Shown piece by piece: positions 16,702-26,205 of a DNA stretch of 32,630 bases. The DNA is from Candidatus Poribacteria bacterium. Lineage in GTDB: Bacteria; Poribacteria; WGA-4E; WGA-3G. The notes beneath the pieces are model-generated. The model saw only the letters and a list, made by a program, of their open reading frames with translations. It had not been told where the DNA came from and made no database searches. Both the position numbers and the translations under genes were made by a program. How positions within the stretch are numbered: position 1 is the first letter of the stretch; each line of letters opens with the position of its first letter. The DNA lies in contig JAPPES010000140.1 of assembly GCA_028824125.1 (NCBI GenBank), positions 176,796-209,425 on the forward strand, read 5' to 3'.

Positions 16702-19700
16702 TTATTTGGTAAACATTTGCACAGAACTTGAATATTCCGGTGGCATGGAATTTACCAACGCAGCTAACATTTGATTGTACCTTTCTTTGTTCTTTGCATT
16801 CTTGCTTGCATCAACGACCTGTTTCCAAAAATGGTCTAATGAAGCATCGGCAGATAGAATACTTAGAGCATATTTGAAATATCTAAGTGCATCGTCATAG
16901 CGATCATTTGCGATATGCGCACGTCCAAGTGTCATTGGGTAGTGATAGCTTATTTCCGCATAGTCTTGTAAAGCACGTGTCGCATATTTTAGTGTTGTTT
17001 CTGGAAAGAGACCTTTTTCAAGAAGTTCTTCAGCAAACCAACGGTGGTAATATGCCTCCTGTCCGTTGACCTCTTTCTGTCGAAGTTTCAACCACTTAGC
17101 GTTGGCAATTTCAGCTTTATCGGAATCACCTATTTTATTGTAGAGATCGCCCAAAAGTTCGTGCAGGATCACACTCTCCTGCATTTTAGGTTCTATTTTT
17201 TCAAGGATAGCAACGAGTTTGTGCTCTTGTCCTTCATCAGCGTAAAGTTCGGAAATAGCACGAATTAATGTATTATGGGTAACTTGTCTGAAAGATGCGC
17301 CAAATGCTCGCAGATATACCGCTTCAGCGTCAGAAACCTGGTTCTGTTTTATATATAAATTTGCTAATTGATCGTAGGATTGGTATATTTCTGGATTAAG
17401 TTCTATCGCTTTTTCATAGTAGGCTACTGATTTTGTAAAATACTCATTCTTTAAATTTGCCAAAATTGGACGGGTGTAAGGTTCAAGTTTAGCATTTCCC
17501 ATGAGTTTACCATCATTTTTATGAGGTGAACTATCGGAAACGCGTCCCTCCGTTTCTGCGTCAAATTTCCAATATCCGACTAATCCCGCTTCATCTCCGT
17601 CCAACTGCTTGTTCATATCGGAACGAATTTGTTTTTCAGTACGCGCGATGTTCCAAATTCGCACTTCATCAATTAGTCCAGCAAAAGATGCGTGCTCAGA
17701 TATTTCTTCTTCATGTGAACAACCGATACGGAATGGCAGTGTTGTCTTGGTCAAATTGTTCTGACCTTTGAAATTACTTCTTCTGATTTCAGCACCGTTT
17801 AGAAATAACTTCACGCTGTCATTCCTGGCATCAATGGTTGCTGCAACGTGGTACCATTCATTTTTTTGGATAGATTCACTATTGGACGCAATCCATCTTA
17901 TAAATCGTCCGTTTGGAGATGCGTCAAAATAAGCGCAACCTTCATCAAACAACCAAAGCGCGAATTGACGATGAGAAAGATTAGGTGTTCGTTTGTCGCC
18001 TTTGAAAAGGACAGTCGTACAGGTGTTTGGAAAACCTGCGGGTTTGATCCATGCAGAAATCGTAACTTGTTCGGAGATATTGTTTAGGATCTCACTGTCC
18101 ACGATTTCCACGAAACTTCCATCTCCATCTAAGCTAAGAGCCTTGTTTTCAATTACTTTGCCTATCGGACGATCCACTCTTTGAAACAGATCACCCAACT
18201 TTATGTACCACCGAACATTTTCAGGTTGCAATTTAGTAAGTTTTTGATACTGCTCAATTGCCTGTTTAATTTTATCTGTGGCTTCATAACTTTCAGCAAG
18301 TTCCAAGATGCGGCCGGGATTGTAAGGGTTCATCTCAACCTTTTTCAATTGTTCCGGTATCCATTTTTCATAGAATCTTCCTTCTTTGGCGATTTCACGG
18401 ATTGCATTTTTTGCCCTACTAAGTGTATCTGCTTCCTGATATATATCATAAGCTTCTACGTAACGTTTTGTTTCACGGTAACTTTTCGCAAGTATTTCGC
18501 GCAAAGTATCTTGAATCCTACTATCTGCATCGTTATCACTCTTTTCAATCGCGGATTTGGAGAGTTCAATTGCCGGCTCATACATCCTATTTTCAATGCA
18601 GATTGTTGCGAGCGCACCAAGAAACCACACATCATCTTTTTCACTGCAGGATGCAAGTGCTTGTTTAGCTTGATTGAGCATCTCTTTGGCTAATTCAGGC
18701 TGTTTGTTTCTTTTCAAAGCAGCCGCAGCATAATAGAAATAACGGACATCGTTAGGTTCTGCTTTGCCAAGTGCTTCATACATTTCAGCAGCTTTTTGAT
18801 AATTCCTTTCATCCCAATATATTCTTGCCAATATTGTGAGTGCCACCGGATTATCTTTATTTTCTCCAAGTTTACCCTCATAATACGTTTTTAACACTTC
18901 AAGTTTATCTTGGCTCTTGAAAGCAGCAATCAATGAATCGCGTGCAGTCTCCATTTTGGATATCGCTGCAATTCTCGCCGAAGTCACTGTAATTCTTTCC
19001 GCAGTAAAGGACCTTGGTTTGCTGTTTGTATCCGAATTCGCCTCTGTCTGATATGGTTCTATTGCTGAGTCCATATCACCGAGTTGTACATATATCTTGA
19101 GCAATTCAGTAGAGATTCTTTCTTTCTGATATGAACTGATTGTCATATTGAGTGATCTCTTATAGGCATTAAGAGCTTTTTCCAATTCTCCAGTTTTGTG
19201 AAAATATTCGGCACGTGCTTTCTGCATCTCATAAGTGATTGTGCCATCATCTTCAGCTTTTTGTAATTTCTCTTCTAAATTCCCATGATAGCGATAGAAA
19301 TTGATCAATTGTCGTTCAACATCCTGCCGCTCTGATGCTGATGTGGCTGATAGAATTGCATTCTTCAATGCGATTTCAGCAGCATCTATGTCCTGATTGA
19401 AAAAATTAAGTCTTGCGAGTTTGAGGTACGTTTGTTTATCACTATGCCCTAATTCAATTGCTTTTTCATAGTTGGCGATAGCTGCAGTTTCATTACCTTC
19501 TGCCTCATAAACTCTTGCGAGCCGTGCGTAATGGACACCCACTTCCGGCTGTGTTTGGATGTATGCCTGCGCGATTTCAAGTGCCTCGTTGTGTTTACCA
19601 GCAGCTTGTAAATTATGAACAAGCGCATCTTGATACGTTATGTTTTCTGGGTCATTTTCAAGCAGTTTGCTGTAGGTTTGCGCAGATTTTTCGTACTGAT

Positions 19701-19959
19701 TTATGCGTGCGTAAAGCGTTGCGAGTTGTGCGCGAGATTCAAAGTTTTCAGGTGCCCCCTTTAGAATTCGTTCGTAGATTTCTATTGCTTTTCCTATCTC
19801 GCCACGTTCTACGAATTTTTGTGCTGCTGCGATGAATTCTTGTGTTATCGCGCGCTCTTGTTCGTTGCTCACCTCCTCTACTCCAAGTTCTGCAACGAAA
19901 GTAACCACTGTGATTAACAGGAAAATGATTAAGAAGAAAGATAATTTTGTGTGTGCCAT
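16702..19959 (-). CDS. Large TPR protein with an embedded LamG domain
   Basis: From the ATG at 19959 the protein has 1085 residues. An N-terminal signal or anchor helix (HTKLSFFLIIFLLITVVTFV) places it outside the cytoplasm. About fifteen TPR-like units fill residues 30-600 (KAIEIYERILKGAPENF, EKSAQTYSKLLENDPEN). A LamG/LamGL domain occupies roughly 601-833 (ALSLDGDGSFVEI, VTISAWIKPAGF, EWYHVAATIDARNDSVKLFLNG, FAGLIDEVRIWNIARTEKQI, GLVGYWKFD). More TPR units follow to the end. The frame can be extended to 20007, but the ATG at 19959 has an AGGAG site about 10 nt upstream and starts the signal sequence. It is probably an envelope scaffold or sugar-binding protein. The ligand is unknown. Confidence 0.85.
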   Translation of the reverse strand: MAHTKLSFFLIIFLLITVVTFVAELGVEEVSNEQERAITQEFIAAAQKFVERGEIGKAIEIYERILKGAPENFESRAQLATLYARINQYEKSAQTYSKLLENDPENITYQDALVHNLQAAGKHNEALEIAQAYIQTQPEVGVHYARLARVYEAEGNETAAIANYEKAIELGHSDKQTYLKLARLNFFNQDIDAAEIALKNAILSATSASERQDVERQLINFYRYHGNLEEKLQKAEDDGTITYEMQKARAEYFHKTGELEKALNAYKRSLNMTISSYQKERISTELLKIYVQLGDMDSAIEPYQTEANSDTNSKPRSFTAERITVTSARIAAISKMETARDSLIAAFKSQDKLEVLKTYYEGKLGENKDNPVALTILARIYWDERNYQKAAEMYEALGKAEPNDVRYFYYAAAALKRNKQPELAKEMLNQAKQALASCSEKDDVWFLGALATICIENRMYEPAIELSKSAIEKSDNDADSRIQDTLREILAKSYRETKRYVEAYDIYQEADTLSRAKNAIREIAKEGRFYEKWIPEQLKKVEMNPYNPGRILELAESYEATDKIKQAIEQYQKLTKLQPENVRWYIKLGDLFQRVDRPIGKVIENKALSLDGDGSFVEIVDSEILNNISEQVTISAWIKPAGFPNTCTTVLFKGDKRTPNLSHRQFALWLFDEGCAYFDASPNGRFIRWIASNSESIQKNEWYHVAATIDARNDSVKLFLNGAEIRRSNFKGQNNLTKTTLPFRIGCSHEEEISEHASFAGLIDEVRIWNIARTEKQIRSDMNKQLDGDEAGLVGYWKFDAETEGRVSDSSPHKNDGKLMGNAKLEPYTRPILANLKNEYFTKSVAYYEKAIELNPEIYQSYDQLANLYIKQNQVSDAEAVYLRAFGASFRQVTHNTLIRAISELYADEGQEHKLVAILEKIEPKMQESVILHELLGDLYNKIGDSDKAEIANAKWLKLRQKEVNGQEAYYHRWFAEELLEKGLFPETTLKYATRALQDYAEISYHYPMTLGRAHIANDRYDDALRYFKYALSILSADASLDHFWKQVVDASKNAKNKERYNQMLAALVNSMPPEYSSSVQMFTK

Positions 19960-20299
19960 TGAAATATATCTCCTAATGATTTTTTCTATACACATTTTTG
20001 GATGCACCTTTGCATTGTTTAGCGAAAAAATTTACTCACTTAAACAGAGCTATTCAGTTTTTATGTGTTTTTGTTGTAAAGTCGCGATCGGGCGGTTGCC
20101 GCTACGGAGGAGGCACCTTGATCAGAAGGTAACAACTACCAGAGGATTGAGCGGCTTTGCCTACAAAATGAAAATGTTAAGAAAAACCCAAAACTTAATT
20201 TCTCTTATAGTAAAACATAAAATTACTTGGACATTTCATTTCTGTAGCACAACCTAACAGGTTGTGCTACACGTTTGCTTCTGCAATAATTTTGGATAT
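19960..20299. other. Intergenic region between TPR/LamG gene and uvrB
   Basis: No gene is supported in these 340 bases. They hold the leader of the TPR/LamG gene, a small GCGG/CCGC hairpin near 20093, a solo arm of the TATAGTAAA repeat family (20206-20233) and a GTAGCACAACC / GGTTGTGCTAC palindrome (20244-20270). Confidence 0.55.
20206..20270. repeat. Partial TATAGTAAA-family repeat with palindrome
   Basis: The arm (20206-20233) resembles those of the element at 3228-3382. It is followed by a palindrome GTAGCACAACC...GGTTGTGCTAC (20244-20270). The matching right arm is not seen, so this is a remnant. The palindrome could also act as a terminator-like hairpin downstream of uvrB. Confidence 0.5.
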
Positions 20300-22378
20300 C
20301 TATTTCTGTGAGGGAACCTGTTCTTTTAATTCTGATATTTGGTCACGTAACGATGCTGCGAGTTCAAACTCAAGGTCTATAGCAGCCTTACGCATCTGAC
20401 GTGTTAAATCGTCAATCGTCGCTTTAATATCTTCCTCATTAGCTTCTTCAATAACAGGAACAGGAGTAGGAAAAGTTTTCTTAGATTTCTTCGTTTTCTC
20501 TGTTATATATTCCTCATTCGTTTCAGAGATAAGCTGCTCAATTGCTTTTTGAATTGTTGCGGGCGTTATGTTATTTTCCTCATTGTATTTCAACTGTATA
20601 TCGCGTCTGCGTTGTGTCTCTGCCATTGCGTTTGCCATTGCTTCGGTGATGGTATCGCCATATAACAGGACTTCACCATCAACGTTACGGGCAGCGCGTC
20701 CAGATGTCTGCACCAATGAGGTAACAGATCGCAGGAATCCGGGGCGATCCGCGTCCAAAATTGCAACGAGGGAAACTTCTGGTAGGTCAAGTCCCTCGCG
20801 GAGTAGGTTAATCCCGATAAGTACATCGAATTCTCCTTCGCGGAGTTGCCGCAAAATTCGGGCGCGGTCGAACACATCAATTTCAGAATGCATATAGTTT
20901 GCACGAATACCTGCCTCTATAAAATACTCGCTTAAATCTTCTGCCATTCGTTTGGTGAGCGTAGTAACAAGTACCCGCTGTTTCTGTTTTACCCGTTCCT
21001 GAATTTTGCCGATCAGATGGTCAATTTGCCCACGCACAGGGTGAACAGTAATTTGGGGATCAATTAATCCGGTAGGACGAATAATCTGTTCAACGATTTG
21101 TCCCCCTCCTTTTTCTTCTATCTCATACTTGCCGGGGGTGGCAGAAACATATATAACTTGATCGAGATAGGCTTGTACCTCCTCAAAACGGAGCGGTCTG
21201 TTGTCCAATGCGGATGGCAAACGGAATCCATACTCAACGAGCGTTAGTTTTCTCGCGCGGTCGCCTCGATACATTCCTTTCAATTGCGGAATTGTTACAT
21301 GTGATTCGTCAATGAACAGTAGAAAATTCTCCGGAAAATAATTTAGAAGACAATACGGAGGTTCTCCAGGTTGTAACCCGGAAAGATGGCGCGAATAATT
21401 TTCAATACCTGAGCAATAACCTACCTCGCGCAGCATCTCCAAATCAAAGCGAGTTCGTTGTTCAATGCGTTGTGCCTCCAACAATTTATTTTCTTTTTCA
21501 AATGTGGCAATCCGTTCATGAAGTTCAAGCTCAATATTAATGAGTGCTTCTTCAAAGAGATCGGCATCTGTCATAAAGTGTTTGGCAGGATAAATTTCAA
21601 GCGAGTTTTGTTTTCCTAATATTTCACCGGTAGTCGTGTCAATTTCGCAAATTCTATCAACTTCGTCTCCAAAAAGTTCTATGCGAAATGCGCTTTCACT
21701 ATAGGCTGGGAACACCTCAACAACATCGCCACGGACACGAAATGTGCCTTGCCAAAAATCAACATCGTTCCGCACGTATTGGATATCCACCAAGGAACGT
21801 AGAAATTCATCGCGTCGGATAGTGTTACCGATTTCTAAATCAACTTTCTGCCCTTCAAATTCGCGTGGTGATCCAAGACCGTATAGACATGAAACACTTG
21901 CCACAATTACAACATCACGTCTTGACATAAGGGAAGCAGTAGACGCAAGCCGCATTCGCGTAATCTCTTCGTTAATCCGCACATCTTTCTCAATGAATGT
22001 GTCCGTTGAAGGGATATACGCTTCTGGTTGGTAGTATTCGTAATCGCTCACAAAATAATGGACAGCGTTATGTGGGAAAAAGGTTTTGAATTCATTGTAA
22101 AGCTGGGCAGAAAGCGTTTTATTAGGAGAGATAACAAGCGTTGGCCGTTGAATGTTTTGAATCAAATTCGCCATCGTGTACGTTTTACCAGAACCCGTAA
22201 CGCCTAATAGCGTTTGTGCTCTATCGCCGCGTAGAATACCGTTAGTCAATTTATCAATCGCTTGCGGTTGGTCGCCCTGCGGCTCGAATTCTGAGACTAA
22301 CTCAAAAGGCTTTGACGGTATTTCTGGATTTACATTAATAGGAGAAATTGTGGGGCGTGCGTCAAAATGCTCTCTCAT
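20300..22378 (-). CDS. uvrB: Excinuclease ABC subunit UvrB
   Basis: A 692-residue protein with the full UvrB architecture. Walker A is GVTGSGKT at 59-66, and the damage-verification beta-hairpin region is near 105-125 (DYEYYQPEAYIP). Helicase motifs include DESHVT, VSATPG, GINLLREGLDLPEVSLVAI and QTSGRAARN. A C-terminal UVR motif for UvrC contact covers about 655-690 (LTRQMRKAAIDLEFELAASL). UvrB loads at lesions after UvrA and positions UvrC for dual incision in nucleotide excision repair. The ATG follows AAGGA with 6-nt spacing. The N-terminal extension of about 20 residues before the usual SEFEPQGDQPQAI block is slightly long. No other uvr gene is nearby. Confidence 0.97.
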   Translation of the reverse strand: MREHFDARPTISPINVNPEIPSKPFELVSEFEPQGDQPQAIDKLTNGILRGDRAQTLLGVTGSGKTYTMANLIQNIQRPTLVISPNKTLSAQLYNEFKTFFPHNAVHYFVSDYEYYQPEAYIPSTDTFIEKDVRINEEITRMRLASTASLMSRRDVVIVASVSCLYGLGSPREFEGQKVDLEIGNTIRRDEFLRSLVDIQYVRNDVDFWQGTFRVRGDVVEVFPAYSESAFRIELFGDEVDRICEIDTTTGEILGKQNSLEIYPAKHFMTDADLFEEALINIELELHERIATFEKENKLLEAQRIEQRTRFDLEMLREVGYCSGIENYSRHLSGLQPGEPPYCLLNYFPENFLLFIDESHVTIPQLKGMYRGDRARKLTLVEYGFRLPSALDNRPLRFEEVQAYLDQVIYVSATPGKYEIEEKGGGQIVEQIIRPTGLIDPQITVHPVRGQIDHLIGKIQERVKQKQRVLVTTLTKRMAEDLSEYFIEAGIRANYMHSEIDVFDRARILRQLREGEFDVLIGINLLREGLDLPEVSLVAILDADRPGFLRSVTSLVQTSGRAARNVDGEVLLYGDTITEAMANAMAETQRRRDIQLKYNEENNITPATIQKAIEQLISETNEEYITEKTKKSKKTFPTPVPVIEEANEEDIKATIDDLTRQMRKAAIDLEFELAASLRDQISELKEQVPSQK

Positions 22379-22534
22379 TTCTGTTCCTTAAATACAATTC
22401 CAATAGGAAATCATCTGTTCGTGTTTTACTAACTTGTTTGCAGCCATATCTTTTAGCATAGCAAGTTTTTCTTAAAATTTATAGGTAAGGGTTTATGTGG
22501 ATATATAACTGTCAATTTAGCGGTTCGCCACCCT

Positions 22535-22725
22535 GGTAGGCGCGTTTTGATGAAGATTAATTTATTAATTCGGTAACTTTTCTGCCCGTACGAGACACGC
22601 GTACCCCGCTGCTGGCGAGGTTTCCTAACCTCGCCAAATTACCGATTTATTTTCTTAATCTTCATGTAAACGCGCCGAGCCCAGAATCAACGATATAAAC
22701 GGCGCGTTTACAAAACGCGCCTACC
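22535..22725. repeat. Palindromic element with GGTAGGCGCGTTTTG ends, interrupted by copy D
   Basis: GGTAGGCGCGTTTTG (22535-22549) and its exact complement (22711-22725) bound the element. An inner palindrome TGTAAACGCGCC / GGCGCGTTTACA lies at 22665-22676 and 22701-22712. The 114-bp copy D (22551-22664) sits inside. Removing it restores a GGCGCGTTT...AAACGCGCC hairpin with a 6-nt loop. Confidence 0.75.
22551..22664. repeat. TGAAGATTAA-type inverted-repeat element, copy D (nested)
   Basis: A compact 114-bp copy with intact ends TGAAGATTAA and TTAATCTTCA, the TTATTAATTCGGTAA sub-terminal block and an internal hairpin GGCGAGGTT / AACCTCGCC (22614-22635). It is inserted in the element at 22535-22725. 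Confidence 0.78.
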
Positions 22726-22842
22726 TTTAGTGCGGTTAGGAAACCGCACCTTCCGAGATGAATCACATTAATTTGGTATAAATAGTGGGTTTCACAGTGT
22801 TTAATTCAACCTACCAACTAAAAAGCGTGAACACATTACAAC

Positions 22843-25323
22843 CTAATGTCGATCACAAATTTTTGTCGGTTCCTGTCCTCTAATAAAAGGTTCGTTGCTA
22901 ATGTTTTCTGGGGGACATTTGTCTTTATTTCTGAGTAAACCTGTCACGTTATCAATTTCCCAGAATTCAATTCCTTCGGGTACAGGAAATTCCTTTTCTG
23001 GACCGCGCGCTGCTTCTTTGATGAAGCGCGCCCAGATAGGTAAAGCTGCTTTCGCCCCTTCTTTATTGTAGTTTTTCAGATTGCGTCCCTGTCTATCAAG
23101 TCCGACCCAAACACCTACAATCAAGTCGGCGGTATAACCTACAAACCAAGCATCTACGTAATCATTCGTAGTGCCTGTTTTTCCAGCTATTGGTCGAGTT
23201 ATATAATATTTTGATATAGCACTACGTCCTGTCCCCTGTTTAATAACACTCTCTAAAAACGAAGTGATTTGATATGCAACTTTTTCATCTAATACACGGG
23301 TTCGGTCTTGCTGATACCCTTTAGGTGGGTAGATCGGTGATCCGTCCTGATCGGTGATATAATGAATATAACTCGGTTCTACTTTAATACCGCGATTGGC
23401 AAAGATGCCATACGCCGAGGTCAATTCAAGCACCGTCACACCAGATGCCCCTAAAACAAACGCAGGTTTTTTAGGATTCAAAAGTGTTGAAAATCCTATC
23501 TCTTCAGCAAATTTTACAATCCGGACAATCCCTTCTCTATAGCCATCCTCATTTTCAGGGGTCTCCCAAGCTGCTTTTGCTGTTGGAACGTTAATAGATT
23601 TTGTGAGTGTTTTCCGGACCGTGACAGGTCCATAGTGCTTGCCCTCAATATAGTTGTCCACTGTCCACCATTGTCCAGGAACGTGTTGGATCGTCCAGGG
23701 TTCATCAACGATAATTGATGCGGGTGTTATTAAAGCAGGTGTCTCCATCAGTGCGGCGAAGACGATTGGTTTGAATGCTGATCCCGGCTGGCGTTTTGAA
23801 TTTCCTATTGCCCGGTTGAGGTAATTAATATCTTTTCCGGCAATATGATAATCGCGTCCCCCTACCATTGCTTTAACATCTCCGGTTCGTGGTTCAAAAG
23901 CAATAAGAGCAGCCTGCAAGTAATTTTTTATAGGATCAATACCTTGTGGATTATTCTTATTCGCGTCGTAATTAGGCAGATGTCTACCGTAGAGTCCATC
24001 TAAATAGCGCAGGTGGTCAGCAATAGTATCTACCGCCACAGATTGCATCGACATATCTATTGTGGTGTAGACTTTCAACCCGTCGTTATATAAACTATTT
24101 TTAAGTTTGGATATTTTTTCAAGTTCCGACTTAACATGTGTTATAAAGTGTCCTGCAGTATATTCTTTCGCTTTAACAGAAGAATTTGATGCTTCTTGTA
24201 TTTGGAGGGGTTGATTCCGACTATATGCGTACTCTTCAGATGTAAGTAATTCTTGGGCGTACATAGCCCGTAGTATCACATTGCGACGCTTTTCAGCATT
24301 TTGAGGGTTTTTATCTGGTGAATAAAGTGTTGTCCCTTTTGGTATACCTGCAAGCAGAGCGCATTCATGAAATTCAAGTTCAGCTACCTCTTTACCGAAG
24401 TAAGCCATGGCAGCCTTCTGAACACCGAAAAGTTGCTGCCCTCTAAACCATCCGAAGTCAATATAATTAAGATATGCTTCCAGAATTTGTGGTTTTGATA
24501 ACTGTTTCTCTATTCTGAAAGCAAGCAAGATTTCACGAGTTTTTCTGGCTGGAGTGCGTTCCCTTCCGAGGTAGATATTCCGCGTTAGCTGCTGTGTCAG
24601 TGTACTCGTACCCTCAATTTCACGACCACCTTTAAGGGAATCCTTAATTGCCCCGATGAGTCGGATAATATCAATTCCGGAATGCTGATAGAATCGTCGG
24701 TCCTCAATAGCAATAAAAGCGTTGACCAATTTATCAGGCATTTCAACGAGTGGAATAATTTTGCGTTTTATTTTTCTATCATCTTTGGTGGGTTCAGCGA
24801 TTAGTTCCGGTTCAAGATAAAAACTAGAGATTGAGTTTCCTATCTCGTCTTGGATAGATCCAATTTTTCCGTTTTTTACGAAGAGAGTAACACGTTTTGC
24901 TTCTGTATCTTTTTCCATATACGGATAGTCAAATTGGCGTAAGTATATTTGGATAGTCCCACTTCGTTTACCAATTTCTCCACTCAGTTGCACTGAATAT
25001 TCACCAGGAGAATTTATGCCTTTACCTCCTTGTTTGGTTTCTTCGTACTCCACGCGTTGCAGTTTATCTACTAAAAAAACTGCGGTGTCTTTGAGCTGCA
25101 CTTTGCAAATGGTTGAATATATCTCAAGATTCTGCTGCCATGTTTGTCGGTCTGTTTTGTATTCTAAGTTTTTTAGATCGAGCGCTGCCACATCTTCCCA
25201 ACACCCGAGCATAAATCCGCCTGCTACACCGATTCCGAAACAGATAACAAGAAATATAAGGATAAAACTGACGAAGATAACACTTAGAATTACTTGTAAG
25301 CAATTAGACAAAAAGCTGCGCAT
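22843..25323 (-). CDS. Class A penicillin-binding protein (bifunctional peptidoglycan synthase)
   Basis: An 826-residue inner-membrane protein with a short cytoplasmic tail and one TM helix (about 7-38). The GT51 glycosyltransferase domain shows EDRRFYQHSGID (207-218) and TSTLTQQLTRN (about 239-249). The transpeptidase domain has all three motifs: SAFK (about 515), SIN (about 576) and KTGT (about 715). It polymerises and cross-links peptidoglycan. Between the TM helix and the GT domain lies an unusually long, unrecognised beta-rich segment of about 150 residues. The frame extends to a TTG at 25335, but the ATG at 25323 has GGAG 6 nt upstream and is the better start. The gene stands alone between repeat-filled gaps. 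Confidence 0.95.
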   Translation of the reverse strand: MRSFLSNCLQVILSVIFVSFILIFLVICFGIGVAGGFMLGCWEDVAALDLKNLEYKTDRQTWQQNLEIYSTICKVQLKDTAVFLVDKLQRVEYEETKQGGKGINSPGEYSVQLSGEIGKRSGTIQIYLRQFDYPYMEKDTEAKRVTLFVKNGKIGSIQDEIGNSISSFYLEPELIAEPTKDDRKIKRKIIPLVEMPDKLVNAFIAIEDRRFYQHSGIDIIRLIGAIKDSLKGGREIEGTSTLTQQLTRNIYLGRERTPARKTREILLAFRIEKQLSKPQILEAYLNYIDFGWFRGQQLFGVQKAAMAYFGKEVAELEFHECALLAGIPKGTTLYSPDKNPQNAEKRRNVILRAMYAQELLTSEEYAYSRNQPLQIQEASNSSVKAKEYTAGHFITHVKSELEKISKLKNSLYNDGLKVYTTIDMSMQSVAVDTIADHLRYLDGLYGRHLPNYDANKNNPQGIDPIKNYLQAALIAFEPRTGDVKAMVGGRDYHIAGKDINYLNRAIGNSKRQPGSAFKPIVFAALMETPALITPASIIVDEPWTIQHVPGQWWTVDNYIEGKHYGPVTVRKTLTKSINVPTAKAAWETPENEDGYREGIVRIVKFAEEIGFSTLLNPKKPAFVLGASGVTVLELTSAYGIFANRGIKVEPSYIHYITDQDGSPIYPPKGYQQDRTRVLDEKVAYQITSFLESVIKQGTGRSAISKYYITRPIAGKTGTTNDYVDAWFVGYTADLIVGVWVGLDRQGRNLKNYNKEGAKAALPIWARFIKEAARGPEKEFPVPEGIEFWEIDNVTGLLRNKDKCPPENISNEPFIRGQEPTKICDRH

Positions 25324-25359
25324 GTGTTTCTCCAATGTATATAATTTGAAATAGGTATA

Positions 25360-25504
25360 TGAAGATTAAAAAATAAATTGGGTAATGTGGCAAGGTTAGG
25401 AAGAAATCAACGGTATGAATGCGCGTATGGCATTCCCCGCCTCGCCAGCAGAGGTGTACACCTGCATTGGACAGAAAATTACCGAATTAATAACTTAATC
25501 TTCA
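25360..25504. repeat. TGAAGATTAA-type inverted-repeat element, copy E
   Basis: Ends TGAAGATTAA (25360-25369) and TTAATCTTCA (25495-25504), with ATTACCGAATTAATA just inside the right end. The core has AATCAACGGTATGAATGCGC and CCCCGCCTCGCCAGCAGAGG. It fills nearly the whole gap between the redoxin stop and the PBP start. Confidence 0.78.
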
Positions 25505-25524
25505 TTAACCTATTCTAACTTTAC

Positions 25525-26145
25525 CTAAGGTGTTCGATCTAAATCTGCTTTTCTAACCCGTTTGATTGTGCAACCGATTGCACGCGTTTTTTTCTGCTTA
25601 TCTGGAATAGTTTTTCCGTCTAATATCAGATTTAGTACATTCCGTAGATATTGGTTTTCAGGTGTTTTTCGGCTATTGTCAATAGCACCTCTATACCGTA
25701 GTATGTTGTTTGCATCTATAAGGAAAACCTCTGGTGTTCTACGTGCTTGAAAATAGTCTGCTATTTTGTTGTCAGGGTCCTTGAGAATGGGAAATTCAAA
25801 TTTGTGTTTCTTGCGATACTTTTTAATTTCTTCTGCCGTTTCGTACTTATTGGAATGAATACCAACAAATTGGACATCTTTCTCTTTGTAATCTTTAACT
25901 TGCGTATTAATGCGCTCAACATAATCATCCATCGCTGGGCATTGCGTAGCAAGAAATATTAGCACAACCGCTTTTTTCTCCTCACTGAGTTTTTTCAGTG
26001 AGTGAGTTTTATCCTCGGTATCTTTGAGACTCCACTCCTTGACCTTCTCATCAATTTTGACAGATTTTTCTGCATCCTTCTCTGCTGCTAACGTGAAAGC
26101 GGCAAGGGCAAATATGAGTCCAAAACTTGTGATGAATTTCCGCAT
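25525..26145 (-). CDS. Exported redoxin (AhpC/TSA-type thioredoxin-fold protein)
   Basis: A 206-residue protein with a signal peptide (hydrophobic about 5-20, cleavage near TLAAE). The thioredoxin-like domain runs from about 30 to 165: WSLKDTEDKTHSLKKL, VVLIFLATQCPAMDDY, VQFVGIHSNKYETAEEIKKYRKKH, FPILKDPDNKIADYF, and the cis-proline region RRTPEVFLID. The active site is TQCP with one cysteine rather than CxxC, as in peroxiredoxin-type family members. A second cysteine lies in the C-terminal tail (AIGCTIKRV), a placement that could act as a resolving thiol. It probably acts in periplasmic thiol or peroxide chemistry. Spacing of 60 nt to the HAD gene suggests it could be the tail of that operon. 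Confidence 0.82.
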   Translation of the reverse strand: MRKFITSFGLIFALAAFTLAAEKDAEKSVKIDEKVKEWSLKDTEDKTHSLKKLSEEKKAVVLIFLATQCPAMDDYVERINTQVKDYKEKDVQFVGIHSNKYETAEEIKKYRKKHKFEFPILKDPDNKIADYFQARRTPEVFLIDANNILRYRGAIDNSRKTPENQYLRNVLNLILDGKTIPDKQKKTRAIGCTIKRVRKADLDRTP

Positions 26146-26205
26146 TTAATGTCTCCTCATGTTAAAACGATGCAAACCCGATTTCGTTTATAATCTGAGC
26201 ATGCT

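Larger units (their letters stand above)
22379..22842. other. Intergenic region between uvrB and pbp1a, repeat-rich
   Basis: These 464 bases have no protein gene. They consist mostly of the nested repeat structure at 22535-22725, followed by a GTGCGGTT / AACCGCAC palindrome (about 22730-22749) similar to the one at about 3259-3279. Confidence 0.65.

Noticed and set aside
19832..20257. 141-codon plus-strand frame
   Set aside because: It overlaps the signal-peptide region of the TPR/LamG gene on the other strand and the repeat arm; composition is not protein-like.
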